Source: Bacillus sp. BP-3 (GTDB taxonomy: Bacteria; Bacillota; Bacilli; Bacillales; Bacillaceae_G). Taken from it: a DNA stretch of 64,000 nt. The stretch spans positions 372,001 to 436,000 of the forward strand of contig NZ_JAQOTJ010000002.1 in assembly GCF_028401955.1 (NCBI RefSeq), given 5' to 3'. The notes beneath the pieces were generated by a model that saw only the letters and a program-made list of their open reading frames with translations, did not search any database and was not told the DNA's origin. The translations under genes were made by a program, and so were the position numbers. Below, in pieces: positions 39,889 to 48,560 of the stretch; positions within the stretch are counted from its first letter, which is position 1, and each line of letters begins with the position of its first letter.

Positions 39889-40542
39889 ATGACAATTATC
39901 GATAAATTAAAACTAACGAAATTCAAAAACATGGCCGTAGTCAATCAACCAAGTGACTACAATGTCTTCACTGAACAAAAAACGACTCTTTCAAAAGAAC
40001 ATGATGCTATTTTCATTTTTGTAGAAACACTTGATGAAATGGTCATGCACACAAAAAAATTCCTTAACGATGAACAACTATTACTTGAAAAAGGCTATAT
40101 ATTTTTCGCATACCCGAAAAAAGGGAATAAGCGCTATGAAACCTTTATTCATAGAGATGAAATGTTCCCAGCATTGAACGTTGGCGAAGATGGATATATA
40201 GATAATAGTGATATTAAATTTTCCCGTATGGTAAGTATGGATGACGTTTTCACTGTAGTCGGTCTAAAACGAGAAACAAAGAAAGCAAAGAAAACAGCAG
40301 CTGCCAGCCAGTGTGTTGCCGATTATGAGAACAATGTGAAAGATGTGGAAGCATTATTATCCGATCATCCAAACGAACTGAAGTTTTACCAAAGCTTAAC
40401 ACCTGGATATCAAAAAGACTGGGCACGTCACATCTTCTCAGCAAAGCAACAACAAACGCGCGATAAACGTCATCAACAAATGGTTGATATTCTTTCGCAA
40501 GGGTATAAAACAATTGATTTGTTTCGTAGGGGGAAGAAATAA
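39889..40542 (+). CDS. YdeI/OmpD-associated family protein
   Basis: A 217-aa cytosolic protein from ATG 39889 (AAGGAGCCTATT). The first 140 residues contain a compact mixed alpha/beta domain (FVETLDEMVMHTKKFLNDEQLL, IFFAYPKKGNKRYETFIHRDEM). The C-terminus LTPGYQKDWARHIFSAKQQQTRDKRHQQMVDILSQG is the YdeI/OmpD-associated helical motif. E. coli YdeI is linked to bacteriocin or antimicrobial resistance; the mechanism here is unknown. Confidence 0.75.
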   Translation: MTIIDKLKLTKFKNMAVVNQPSDYNVFTEQKTTLSKEHDAIFIFVETLDEMVMHTKKFLNDEQLLLEKGYIFFAYPKKGNKRYETFIHRDEMFPALNVGEDGYIDNSDIKFSRMVSMDDVFTVVGLKRETKKAKKTAAASQCVADYENNVKDVEALLSDHPNELKFYQSLTPGYQKDWARHIFSAKQQQTRDKRHQQMVDILSQGYKTIDLFRRGKK

Positions 40543-40594
40543 AGAAGGCTATAACCTTGTTTATCCCTAATGTTTAAATCTAAGTCGAAATGCA

Positions 40595-40640
40595 TAAAGC
40601 CTCAATCCTTTTTTATCAAAGGATTGAGGCTTTTCGTTTT
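40595..40640. terminator. Bidirectional terminator
   Basis: Stem AAGCCTCAATCCTTT / AAAGGATTGAGGCTT followed by TTCG on the plus strand; it separates two convergent genes. Confidence 0.88.
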
Positions 40641-40659
40641 GCTGCATAAATACATCTTA

Positions 40660-41097
40660 CTAGCTAAGCTTCTCGATAGTTAATGACGCAGCATTAACTT
40701 TCTGTCCGTTTAAAATTGGTAGTAACACATCAGTAGTTAATCCTATATTTCTAAGTTGCAGTGTGGAACGTTTAGGAATATGGATAATAGCTTGTCCTGT
40801 GAGCATCAGACTCGCTCCATCCACTAGTCTTTGTATACCGTAATTAGTAAGTTGTTCACCTACTAGAGAATTATTTAAAATTAAACCATATACGGAAGTA
40901 GAAGCGGGACCATCTATTAATAATATAAATTCGATTTTATAGTCTCCTGCTTTAGGAATGAATAAGGTGTCACTAGGAGGGTTAAATACTATATGATTCA
41001 ATGGACCGTTTCTATTAAATTTTACGTTTTCACCTGATCTGACTCCTATAGGATTGTTGCCTACAAGTGTAACGTAGCCATAGGCTGGTTTTGGCAT
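40660..41097 (-). CDS. Stand-alone BclA-type C-terminal (C1q/TNF-like) domain protein
   Basis: A 145-aa protein with AAGGAGGTGCATAAT before ATG. Most of it (about 25-142) is a beta-rich jelly-roll-like domain: NHIVFNPPSDTLFIPKAGDYKIEFILLIDG, SVYGLILNNSLVGEQ, ASLMLTGQAIIHIPKRSTLQLRN, AASLTIEKLS. This pattern is that of the BclA C-terminal domain and of ExsF/BxpB-like exosporium proteins. There is no collagen region and no leader motif. A spore surface location is likely by family, but not shown here. Confidence 0.72.
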   Translation of the reverse strand: MPKPAYGYVTLVGNNPIGVRSGENVKFNRNGPLNHIVFNPPSDTLFIPKAGDYKIEFILLIDGPASTSVYGLILNNSLVGEQLTNYGIQRLVDGASLMLTGQAIIHIPKRSTLQLRNIGLTTDVLLPILNGQKVNAASLTIEKLS

Positions 41098-41345
41098 TAT
41101 TATGCACCTCCTTATTTTACTCTTTTTAACATTGTATGAGAGTAAGGAGAAAGGGAGTGTATGCTTGTCTAGGAAAAATGAATTGTGTATATTTTTGAAA
41201 TGCCGTGAAGACTAACTCTTCGAGGGGAATATTACAGTGAGAGGAACAGTTCGAATGGCAGGGACCATAGCTAGAAACTGAAAGAGGGGAGTGCTAGTTT
41301 AGTGTCGGCAGTCGACAGAGGTCTCTTTAATTGGTACAAAGATTA

Positions 41346-41738
41346 TCATCGAGTCGTTTTTAAGGCTTTCCTAACTTTTCTTGCAAAAGTCAATGGTTCT
41401 TCAACAGATTCGATATTAACATAAATTAAGCGTGGATTATCGAAAAACCATTCATTGTGGATAGACGAAACTAGTATTCCTTGAGCAAGAATTACCGTAA
41501 TAAATGGCTCCACTTCATTTTGTAAAAGTGCTACTCTTCCTAAACATAAAGCTTTGCCACTTAAATCATCTATTGATTCGAATGAGAAAGAAGAAGTCAC
41601 TCCAAATCTCTTTCCTAAAATCGTTGCGCTTATTTGATCTCGAGATATTGTAGCGACACACTTTCCGCCCGCAAATCCTGATTGACCGCCTATAATTTTT
41701 GCAAACTTATTACAAAGTGTTTCTTCATTGTTTATCAT
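41346..41738 (-). CDS. DUF1259 (LpqO-like) protein
   Basis: A 130-aa protein; ATG 41738 is preferred since AAGAAGGTG lies about eight bases upstream. GQSGFAGGKCVATISRDQISATILGKRFG and ILVSSIHNEWFFDNPRLIYVNIESVEEPLTFARKV are close to the DUF1259 repeat found in LpqO/LppY-type proteins, which usually carry two such units and a signal peptide. This one has a single unit and no signal. Function unknown. Confidence 0.72.
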   Translation of the reverse strand: MINNEETLCNKFAKIIGGQSGFAGGKCVATISRDQISATILGKRFGVTSSFSFESIDDLSGKALCLGRVALLQNEVEPFITVILAQGILVSSIHNEWFFDNPRLIYVNIESVEEPLTFARKVRKALKTTR

Positions 41739-42181
41739 CGTATTTATCACCTTCTTTACACTTTATTTTGTTTTCTACAATTTTCCTCTTTTTGCTTGAA
41801 ATCGTAATGAAGGATCTGTAACTAGAAGACCTGAAACTTCCAGACTTGTCCTTTAGAATATCTTATTAAGATTCAATTAAAGTTGTACAGGCAGTTGTAG
41901 TAGGGAAGTTGTGAATTTATTAAGAATAGTATAAGTTGACCTTAAAGCAACGGAGGAGATTTTTTGAAATGGGAATATAACATAAAGTGCGTTGTTTTGA
42001 AATATTCACTAATAACTCCTGATTTTATCATATCTGGAGAGAAGACCCCCACCTCAAGCGTGTAAGAAGTGCAACGGTAGGTGGGGGTAGTTCAATGCAC
42101 AAGTATAGCAAGTGCCATAGGAAGTTTTACATCAGGTCCCTGAGTATGATTGACGTGCTTTAGTTTAATAGCAATAGTTGA
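41739..42181. other. Intergenic region without gene
   Basis: About 440 bp with no open frame of note. It contains the IS605-like end at 42040-42095; otherwise I see nothing. Confidence 0.5.
42040..42095 (+). mobile_element. IS200/IS605-type right-end remnant
   Basis: Perfect 10-bp stem ACCCCCACCT (42045-42054) and AGGTGGGGGT (42079-42088) with loop CAAGCGTGTAAGAAGTGC, then AGTTCAATG. This closely resembles the right-end hairpin of IS605-family (TnpB) elements, in which the end also forms part of the guide RNA. No tnpA, tnpB or left end is visible, so only the end remains. Recognition is from memory of such ends. Confidence 0.5.
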
Positions 42182-43120
42182 TTAAAAATTCAGAATAGAG
42201 TAATTGTGTTCGATTCTCATTCTAAAGTGGTTCATTATTCGTATTTGTTCTTCAGTTAACCTTTCTTTATTCCAGTACATATGCATTAAGTTATATTCAA
42301 ATATTTCCTTTAATTTAATAAATAGAGAAAGTTTTCCTAACATCTCTGGAGATATATCATTTTCCTCTTGATATCCGTCAATTATTGCTTTCGTAATAGA
42401 ACGCCCATAATCAACTATGTTGCCATTCCCTACAAACGAATACTCCAACGCACTATATATTGGAACAGCTAAATCGAATATATAATAGTGTTTTTCACAA
42501 TCTTGAAAATCAACCATTGTTAATTTCGAATCACTATCTACTAAAATGTTTTCTAACCATAAATCCCCATGTAGTAAGCCATATGTAGAATGACATTTTG
42601 GTAAATTTTTAATTGTAGATAACACATTATGTGCAATTTCTCTAATAGTGCTTTCTTCTTTAGGGATATATTTATGAAAATCATATTCCTCATTATCATA
42701 CCAATCGTTGATATATTTAGTAGGCATTATATTTTCAAATTTCCTTGATAAACGATGTAATCTACCAATTTGCCGACCTAATTCTTTTAATACATTGGCG
42801 TTCCATTGACTTTTTGGTAAGTGGACACCAGAAGCTGAACTATATACAACAGTTAAAACGTCCTTATCAAGTGTTATCTTTTCTACTAATTTACCATTTA
42901 AAGAAGATATGCATAGCGGGACACCAAATCCTTCATTATATAAAAAATTTGTATATGTAACCTCTTCTAACTGTTCATCGTATGTTTTATAGTTCGTTAT
43001 TCTAGCGAAGAAGTTACCTTGCTCTGCTATACAACGATACATTTCAGTTGTTACTGATTCGACTTTAATAAAATGCATTGGATATATTTCGTTAAGTAAT
43101 TCAAGTATCTTTTGTTCCAT
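42182..43120 (-). CDS. Aminoglycoside phosphotransferase (APH)-family kinase
   Basis: A 312-aa protein kinase-like fold enzyme. Brenner motif LLHGDLWLENIL has catalytic Asp186 and Asn191; the metal-binding Asp204 is in MVDFQDCE. The N-terminal lobe has FFARITNYKTY. This is the APH/choline kinase/homoserine kinase group; the substrate may be a sugar, amino alcohol or antibiotic. A housekeeping role is as likely as resistance. GGAGGAATTAAAACGTAT precedes ATG. It stands alone. Confidence 0.82.
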   Translation of the reverse strand: MEQKILELLNEIYPMHFIKVESVTTEMYRCIAEQGNFFARITNYKTYDEQLEEVTYTNFLYNEGFGVPLCISSLNGKLVEKITLDKDVLTVVYSSASGVHLPKSQWNANVLKELGRQIGRLHRLSRKFENIMPTKYINDWYDNEEYDFHKYIPKEESTIREIAHNVLSTIKNLPKCHSTYGLLHGDLWLENILVDSDSKLTMVDFQDCEKHYYIFDLAVPIYSALEYSFVGNGNIVDYGRSITKAIIDGYQEENDISPEMLGKLSLFIKLKEIFEYNLMHMYWNKERLTEEQIRIMNHFRMRIEHNYSILNF

Positions 43121-43483
43121 ATACGTTTTAATTCCTCCAATCTAATATAGATAAAGACTTCGTTATAAAACTAACCTCCTTCGCACTTTATAGTATATCA
43201 AGATTGGAAAAACTTTTCCTTGAAAAGATTTGAGAAATGGTGCATATATTTTGCGAGTACTAAATCTCTCCGATACAGCCACCCCCTAGTTCCATAAAAC
43301 AATGACTATTATTATATTTATTCTATTATGGTATTGTGTGGGCACCTCAAAATTCGGCGGAGGAAAGGAAGATAGGGGTGGGGGATAAGAAAAAAACACT
43401 GATTAAAGTTTCGCTTTATAGTCCTTCCACAAAAAATCCCCTTCAAAGTAGCCTTTTTTAGTGACTATTTTGAAGGGAATATA
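43121..43483. other. Intergenic region
   Basis: About 360 bp upstream of the kinase gene, no gene seen. The only structure is the terminator at 43436-43480. Confidence 0.5.
43434..43481 (-). terminator. Terminator of lipoprotein gene
   Basis: On the minus strand CCCTTCAAAATAGT pairs with GCTACTTTGAAGGG, followed by GATTTTTTG. Confidence 0.85.
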
Positions 43484-44107
43484 CTATTGTTGATTGAAAT
43501 ATGTAGTTTTAATATTTTTTTCGTTCAGAAATTTTTCGATTTCTTTTTGTTTTCTACCATTAACTGTAGTAAAACGTTTTGTAAAAGAAAAATCTGTTTT
43601 TAACAAGTTACCACTTTGCGAGAGTTTGTCTATTTCCTGTTGCATTTCTAATAAAAGTGCCGTAGATGATGAAATATATTCATAGATTTCCTTTGAAGGT
43701 TTTTGATAATCAGCAGGTATATTATTATTGCTAATAAAATCATGGAAATTCGCATCATTCTTTTTGGCTAAATCCATTAGTTTTTGTAATTTTTCTCGAT
43801 CGGATTCAGTAACCTTCTCATCAGAAATTGTTGAAGAAAGTGGAACGATGTTTTCGGTTAACTCCCAACTATAATCTAAATAATTTTTTATACTTTGTTT
43901 CATTTCATCTTCATTAATATTTTCATTCTTTTTTTGAGAGTCGAATATATTTTCTGGAATTTTAATAGTAACATCTTTAATAGATTGTACATTGCTTAAT
44001 TTATCATAACGTGAATCGTTTACTTCATTAGATTGTGTATCGTGTGAACAAGCAGAAATAAATACAATAGTGAGAGACATGAGTAGATATAAAGTATATT
44101 TTTTCAT
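43484..44107 (-). CDS. NDxxF-motif lipoprotein
   Basis: A 207-aa lipoprotein from ATG 44107 (AAAAGGAGATGAGATTAAA upstream); the longer frame to 44194 lacks a site. The signal peptide MKKYTLYLLMSLTIVFISAC ends in lipobox ISAC with Cys20. NDANFHDFISNNNIPADYQ (about 127-145) gives the NDxxF-type motif found in Bacillus/Listeria lipoproteins of this name. Expected on the outer face of the membrane. Function unknown. It follows remnants of a PadR/HAAS pair in the same direction. Confidence 0.75.
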   Translation of the reverse strand: MKKYTLYLLMSLTIVFISACSHDTQSNEVNDSRYDKLSNVQSIKDVTIKIPENIFDSQKKNENINEDEMKQSIKNYLDYSWELTENIVPLSSTISDEKVTESDREKLQKLMDLAKKNDANFHDFISNNNIPADYQKPSKEIYEYISSSTALLLEMQQEIDKLSQSGNLLKTDFSFTKRFTTVNGRKQKEIEKFLNEKNIKTTYFNQQ

Positions 44108-44177
44108 TTTAATCTCATCTCCTTTTTGCTTAATTAATACCTTTGTAAAATGGCTAAATTCCATTTTAAATACTTTA

Positions 44178-44279
44178 CTAAAAGTGAGTTTCATATTCTG
44201 AAATAATATCTTTTTTCTCTGAATTTGGTATATTCTTCAGGGAAGAGCCAAGTTGTTTTAAAAATTCACTTTTGTTCAT
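44178..44279 (-). pseudogene. HAAS/DUF1700 protein, N-terminal remnant
   Basis: A 33-codon frame MNKSEFLKQLGSSLKNIP followed by NSEKKDIISEYETHF and a stop. This is the N-terminal HAAS-domain pattern (MNKxEFL..L...L..P..E...I...YE.HF) of DUF1700 membrane proteins, which are normally about 180-200 aa. The rest of the gene is absent. AAGGAGGTGGTTTTA precedes the ATG. Confidence 0.75.
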
Positions 44280-44358
44280 TAAAACCACCTTCCTTTATAA
44301 AATGATTAATCACTCTCGGTAGTATCGCTAAAGCTATTAGTTCTAACATACCTTTTAA
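44266..44358 (-). pseudogene. PadR-family regulator, remnant with internal deletion
   Basis: The frame reads LKGMLELIALAIL, like the first helix of PadR regulators, and is joined directly to RVINHFIKEGGFNEQK, like the end of PadR. The whole winged helix between is missing. Its stop overlaps the ATG of the HAAS remnant by 14 bases, the arrangement of intact padR-DUF1700 operons. Together they look like one decayed operon. Confidence 0.6.
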
Positions 44359-44359
44359 A

Positions 44360-44703
44360 ATTGTATGTTTACAGGATCTCTCACTACCTTTAATATGAAA
44401 GTTCCACTTAATGTATATCCAATTATTACTAAACATACCATTAACTAGTATATTTTGCAAGGTACTATAATATTATCGATACCGTGAATTGATGAGTACT
44501 ATATCCATTTTAAAAAGGGATAAAATAAATCAAAATATTAGGAATGATCAAATAGGAAGAAATGGACTAATCGTTTTACAACGGTTTACATTTAGGCAGT
44601 CTCCAACGTCTGATACATAGCCGTTCGGAACTTTCGGAAGAATTGGCTTTACAGTGCTTATATTTAGAAGAAATTAAAAACGTTTAAATTATAGTCGGTA
44701 AAA
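44360..44703. other. Intergenic region with possible gene debris
   Basis: About 340 bp without a gene. A plus-strand stretch ending at about 44688 reads NGLHLGSLQRLIHSRSEL then SEELALQCLYLEEIKNV, open without a start, and may be a gene tail. I cannot name it. Confidence 0.3.
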
Positions 44704-44760
44704 AGAAGTACCCCTCCAAATGTTACACTGTGTCTAACATTTGGAGGAGTACTTCTTTGA
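44702..44760. terminator. Terminator of lipoprotein gene 44780-45247
   Basis: Long stem AAGTAC.CCTCCAAATGTTA with TAACATTTGGAGGAGTACTT; U-rich on both sides. It ends the minus-strand gene. Confidence 0.85.
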
Positions 44761-44779
44761 AGGTGGCTTCTTTTTTGCG

Positions 44780-45247
44780 TTATTTCACTAGTTTGTCCAT
44801 TACATCCTTATATTTTGCGAACTCTTCGTCCTTCATTTCACCATTCATTTGTAATAAAAAGTTACCTTTTGCGTATGTATGTGAAAAGAGCATTGGACCG
44901 GATTTTCCTAACTCATCGTAATATTGTTTAGCCTTTTCTAAGTCCTCTTTTTTACTAAACTCAAATAGTCTTCCGCCGTTATCTTCACCAAGTGATGGTA
45001 CCAATAAACGTTTACCTTCTTTACGCATATTACCAAATTCTTTTTGAGGTAGATCGGTAGGATTCTCCGCTTGTAAGCCGGCGTTTTTAAATTCAGTAAT
45101 AAAAGAATCAACTGTTACCTTTGTTTCTTTCTTTTCTTTTTTCGCTTCTTGCTTTGGTTCAGTGGGTGATTTTTCGCTAGTATTCCCACATGCCGTTAAA
45201 GAGGCTAACGATAAACATAGTGCCCCAACAATCAATGCCTTTTTCAA
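44780..45247 (-). CDS. Small lipoprotein of unknown function
   Basis: A 155-aa lipoprotein. TTG 45247 is favoured as start, since GGGAG is seven bases upstream and would abut the GTG at 45256; the product then begins MKKALIVGALCLSLASLTAC with lipobox LTAC, Cys20. A Lys/Glu-rich linker (about 25-42) leads to a single domain with FITEFKNAGLQAENPTDL and FEFSKKEDLEKAKQYYDEL. Family members are common in Bacillus; some are annotated as stress-related. Function unknown. Extracellular, membrane anchored. Confidence 0.75.
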   Translation of the reverse strand: MKKALIVGALCLSLASLTACGNTSEKSPTEPKQEAKKEKKETKVTVDSFITEFKNAGLQAENPTDLPQKEFGNMRKEGKRLLVPSLGEDNGGRLFEFSKKEDLEKAKQYYDELGKSGPMLFSHTYAKGNFLLQMNGEMKDEEFAKYKDVMDKLVK

Positions 45248-45416
45248 ATTGACCACTCCCTATAACATGTTATGCATTTAATTATAACAATAAATGTATT
45301 TATGTTCCTGATAATTTAGTGTCGGAAAGGCATCGCTTGAGAAATTCTAACTAATTATCAAAGGAATATATGTTAACGTTTAGCTGAGGAGTCGTTAAAT
45401 TTAAGGGAATTTAACT

Positions 45417-45845
45417 ATGGAAATGATAAATAAAATTTTAAGTGACTTTGCTAGGGTTAATGAGGGGCAGCAAGTGAGCAATGATTATGAGCTTATTCAC
45501 TTATCGGGAAATAAACAGGAAGATATATATAAGGATACATATGCTACTAGTAATGACACAATAGAACTCATACAGATGAAAGAATGGAAGAAGGATTTCC
45601 TTGTTTGCCAATATTCTGATGGTGAAACTTCTTGATTTGGAACAATACCACACGGGTATGATTTAAATGGATTGACACTGAAAGAATATATAATAGGACA
45701 ATTATTGAATAAGTTTGAACAAGAAATAGAAGAAGTTTATTGGGTCAAATTAGAAACAGAAGGTTATTATGCATGTTGTTATGAAGAATATATGTTTAAA
45801 ACGACTAGGGGCATTTCTTGTTTGAGTATGCAAGTACACGATTAA
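45417..45845 (+). pseudogene. Hypothetical gene with in-frame TGA
   Basis: ATG 45417 opens 72 codons to a TGA at 45633-45635. The same frame then stays open for 69 more codons, from FGTIPHGYDLNGLTLKEYI to CLSMQVHD and TAA at 45843-45845, with the same codon use. The product would be 142 aa. A Trp codon TGG changed to TGA explains it simply. Product family is not recognised. The first part could still be made as a 72-aa peptide. Confidence 0.7.
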
Positions 45846-46126
45846 AAGGGGAAAATACCTTACTTACATAAAAATAACATTTCTACATGAGTTTTAGGTA
45901 AACTTTATTCAACATTTGTACGACCTAACTTTGCTTTACCTCTTTTACCTGCTCTGGACAAAATAAAAAGCCTCCCTATATCGGTAATTTGGTTTACCGT
46001 ATAAAAAGACGTGAATAACTTGCACCCTAAAAAGTAAATGACCGCAACACTAGGGTGATTTTTGGTGTATAAAGTATAAAACATTAACACCTACAAACCC
46101 TTGTAGAATACGGTCTCATAAAAATA

Positions 46127-46172
46127 TATGATCCCGACTGGGTTCGAACCAGCGACCTCCACCCTGTCAAGG
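46127..46172. other. Left attachment site (attL), displaced tRNA-Val 3' end
   Basis: 46 bp identical to 59584-59629, covering the anticodon loop to the 3' end of tRNA-Val(GAC) on the minus strand. The match breaks at GGAACAGG on the right. It is the original chromosomal tRNA end left behind after integration. Confidence 0.95.
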
Positions 46173-46366
46173 GAACAGGAGGGTAGGGGACATAAATACT
46201 ATATATTTGAAACGGTAAGTAAAACGAACCACTTACTTCTAGTTAAAGTTAAAATAATTTTATAGTAGTTGGAAAAGGTAGTCAAGTGGTTTGCTAGACT
46301 ATTCGAATACAAATGTATAGGTGAGTCAAATAGAATGTCGTATACGCCAATCTAAATGTCCTTACT
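46173..46366. other. Element end, no gene
   Basis: About 190 bp between attL and the first element gene; nothing recognised. Confidence 0.4.
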
Positions 46367-47023
46367 TTACGCTACGGCTTGTTTCAATTTATGTAACGCC
46401 GAATCAATAGTACGTTTTACCTTCGTATGATGGTTTATTCCGTACATTCTCCCAAGTTCTGCATATGGTATTCCTGGATTATCGAGATAAGCGATCAGTA
46501 AACGTTGTTCCTGGTCATTACAATATTGTTGGATTAAGAGTTTTGTATCTACATCCCCAACGCAAGAACTGGACTTGTAGCTGTCAAATGTACACACCAC
46601 TTCAACGTCATTATAGTTCGCTTTTCGTTTATCGGTCTTCAGATTTAATTTAATGAGGTCATACGCCGCGTCTTTCAGTGCTTTTGTAATATGTTCGTAT
46701 ACAAATAAATCTTCAGCCCACGAATAATCACGAAACACCGTCCATAACTTTTCTAATAGAATGCTTTCAAAATCCTCACGTGGAATACGCTTCTTCTTCC
46801 AACCATTATCTAGTTGGTATAGGTTACGTTGCAAGATACGTTTTATTCCTGGGTTATTAAGCACAATATCAAATGCGTTTTCTCCTTCTTCTAAACGCTG
46901 CATTGCATATGATTCCCAAAGTTCTTCTACTTCTAAAATCTGCATTCTTTTACGTAAACTATATAAACGGCGGACGCGATCCGCCTTCGTTTTTTGATGT
47001 TCTGCAATTGAGGTTGTAGCCAT
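46367..47023 (-). CDS. Sigma-70-like transcription factor of the element
   Basis: A 218-aa protein; ATG 47023 with GGAG nine bases upstream is preferred over 47038. The middle, LLEKLWTVFRDYSWAEDLFVYEHITKALKDAAYDLI, resembles sigma region 2. The C-terminal LLIAYLDNPGIPYAELGRMYGINHHTKVKRTIDSALHKLKQ is a helix-turn-helix like region 4, so it should bind RNA polymerase and a -35 sequence. Phages of Bacillus use similar ArpU/sigma-like proteins for late genes. It is the gene nearest attL. Targets are unknown; the holin remnant and neighbouring genes may have been among them. Confidence 0.65.
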   Translation of the reverse strand: MATTSIAEHQKTKADRVRRLYSLRKRMQILEVEELWESYAMQRLEEGENAFDIVLNNPGIKRILQRNLYQLDNGWKKKRIPREDFESILLEKLWTVFRDYSWAEDLFVYEHITKALKDAAYDLIKLNLKTDKRKANYNDVEVVCTFDSYKSSSCVGDVDTKLLIQQYCNDQEQRLLIAYLDNPGIPYAELGRMYGINHHTKVKRTIDSALHKLKQAVA

Positions 47024-47248
47024 TATATTGTTCTCCATAAATTATTTAAATTTTTTTCATTTTCTTGTGCGGATATCGAATAAAATATCGTATTGTATGA
47101 GTGTCGATAAGGCACGAATACAACTAGTAACGCTATAACGTGAATAACGCCACCTCGCTAGTAACGTTATCCCCGCCTTAACCTGTTACATATCACCTAT
47201 CAAATAGATAAGAAATGAGTATATAAATTTGGACGCACACCTTTATCA

Positions 47249-47797
47249 CTAATTTTGTGCTAACTCCATTTTTTCGATTGCATTATGTGCTTGGTCTAGA
47301 TAATTCGCTACTTGATGGAAAAACAGGTGCATAAATTTCGTGTCACCGTTCTGATAGGCATCATCAAATAAGTTAGCTAGAACATCAAGTTCAAGTCGGT
47401 GGTCTAATAATGGATATGCGTCTTCTTCTTCACAAGCACATCCATCAATGTAGTTTTCTTCCTTCACTGTATTGAAATTTTCGTATACATGTCCGATTAA
47501 TTCCCACAGCGGTAATTCTTCTATACCGCCGGTAATAACAATAAGTTCCTGTAACCCGTCCAGGTCAACTACATACATCGGTGTGCTACCACAAATAGAA
47601 TGTTTCCCTCTATATTCAGCTGAAATTTTTGTTGCTAGTGCTGACGCAACTCCTTTGATTTCCAGATATCGCATAGTGTCATTGAGTGCGTAATAAAAAA
47701 TGTTGTCGGCGATAACGTAACGTATGCCTAGTTCTTGTCCTTTTACTTTGATGATTCCTGTTTGCGTTGCGTTTGGTACTGATAATAATGTTGTCAT
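47249..47797 (-). CDS. Element protein, possible BRO/antirepressor-like
   Basis: A 182-aa acidic protein; ATG 47797 has GGAGGAAACACA just before it. Residues 10-100 (IKVKGQELGIRYVIADNIFYYALNDTMRYL to VVDLDGLQELIVITGG) are weakly like the BRO-N domain of phage antirepressors. The C-terminus is acidic and helical (LDHRLELDVLANLFDDAYQNGDTKFMH). No catalytic motif. Function inferred only weakly. Confidence 0.5.
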   Translation of the reverse strand: MTTLLSVPNATQTGIIKVKGQELGIRYVIADNIFYYALNDTMRYLEIKGVASALATKISAEYRGKHSICGSTPMYVVDLDGLQELIVITGGIEELPLWELIGHVYENFNTVKEENYIDGCACEEEDAYPLLDHRLELDVLANLFDDAYQNGDTKFMHLFFHQVANYLDQAHNAIEKMELAQN

Positions 47798-47989
47798 TGT
47801 GTTTCCTCCGATTGGTTTTATAGGAATGTGCTTCATGTCCGTTTTTGTTCCTTCACCTTTAGTTCGTAGATGAATTCCCGATTTGTGACGTCCTTTTCAA
47901 AATAAATTTAGTTCGCCCAGTTTTCGGACGTGTTAACATCTCTTGATTGGCCGTTTATTAGTAGGAGGAAAACGAAGTGTGACGTAAAT

Positions 47990-48024
47990 AATAAAAAAAT
48001 AACCGCGATTAATTCGCGGCTACT
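47990..48024 (-). terminator. Terminator of gene 48028-48342
   Basis: On the minus strand CCGCGA / TCGCGG with six-base loop and TTATTTTTTTATT tail. Confidence 0.88.
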
Positions 48025-48027
48025 TTT

Positions 48028-48342
48028 TTACATTTTGCTTTCGATATTCAATAGCTGATTTCTTACCTCAATAGCAACTTCCGAATTGTCCAATAAACAC
48101 GCCAGGCGTAGCATAGAACGTTTAGTTAATACGCCTGAATATTCACAGGCAGACTTGTCTGTTTTCATATAGCCGTCGTATACGAATTCTTTTTGTTGTT
48201 CCTCGACTAGCTGTACAATCGCTTCTTCATCAACACCGAAAAAGCCCGCCGCTTCCCTAGTACTTGTTATAAAAGTGTTGGGTAACAATAGAAGACCTTT
48301 CACTTTTTCCAGCACACTTATATGTTTTTCGTTTTGTTTCAT
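48028..48342 (-). CDS. Small antirepressor-like regulatory protein
   Basis: A 104-aa protein (CGGAGGTAATTTACT before ATG). LPNTFITSTREAAGFFGVDEEAIVQLV (about 20-46) looks like a DNA-binding helix pair, and the C-terminus RSMLRLACLLDNSEVAIEVRNQLLNIE is the ending typical of phage Rha/ORF6-type antirepressors. It likely acts in control of the element. It has its own terminator. Confidence 0.6.
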   Translation of the reverse strand: MKQNEKHISVLEKVKGLLLLPNTFITSTREAAGFFGVDEEAIVQLVEEQQKEFVYDGYMKTDKSACEYSGVLTKRSMLRLACLLDNSEVAIEVRNQLLNIESKM

Positions 48343-48499
48343 AGTAAATTACCTCCGAAATGTTTTATTATTGTTGTTTCGCTGTTAGTTAGTACAAGGA
48401 ACATTTTTTGTGACACATATTTTGTGATTAATAGAATTTTAATTTCAAGGCGTCTAGCGTTTGATATTTCGGTTTAAGGGTATAAATACCTTAGAATAT

Positions 48500-48543
48500 A
48501 CAAAAAACCCGTTAGAAGCCAAAATATGACGTCTAACGGGTAG
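48500..48543 (-). terminator. Terminator after holin-like remnant
   Basis: Stem CCCGTTAGA / TCTAACGGG with T-run TTTTTTG on the minus strand. Confidence 0.9.
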
Positions 48544-48560
48544 TTTCGATAAATCTCTAT

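Noticed and set aside
42182-43120. Calling the kinase an antibiotic resistance gene
   Set aside because: Only general APH-fold motifs are seen; many Bacillus homologues are metabolic, and no mobile context supports resistance.
45633-45635. TGA as selenocysteine codon
   Set aside because: No SECIS-like hairpin follows and the protein is not a known selenoprotein; a Trp nonsense mutation is simpler.
45905-46090. 61-codon minus-strand frame between a broken gene and attL
   Set aside because: No ribosome site, no recognised domain, and composition like translated intergenic DNA.
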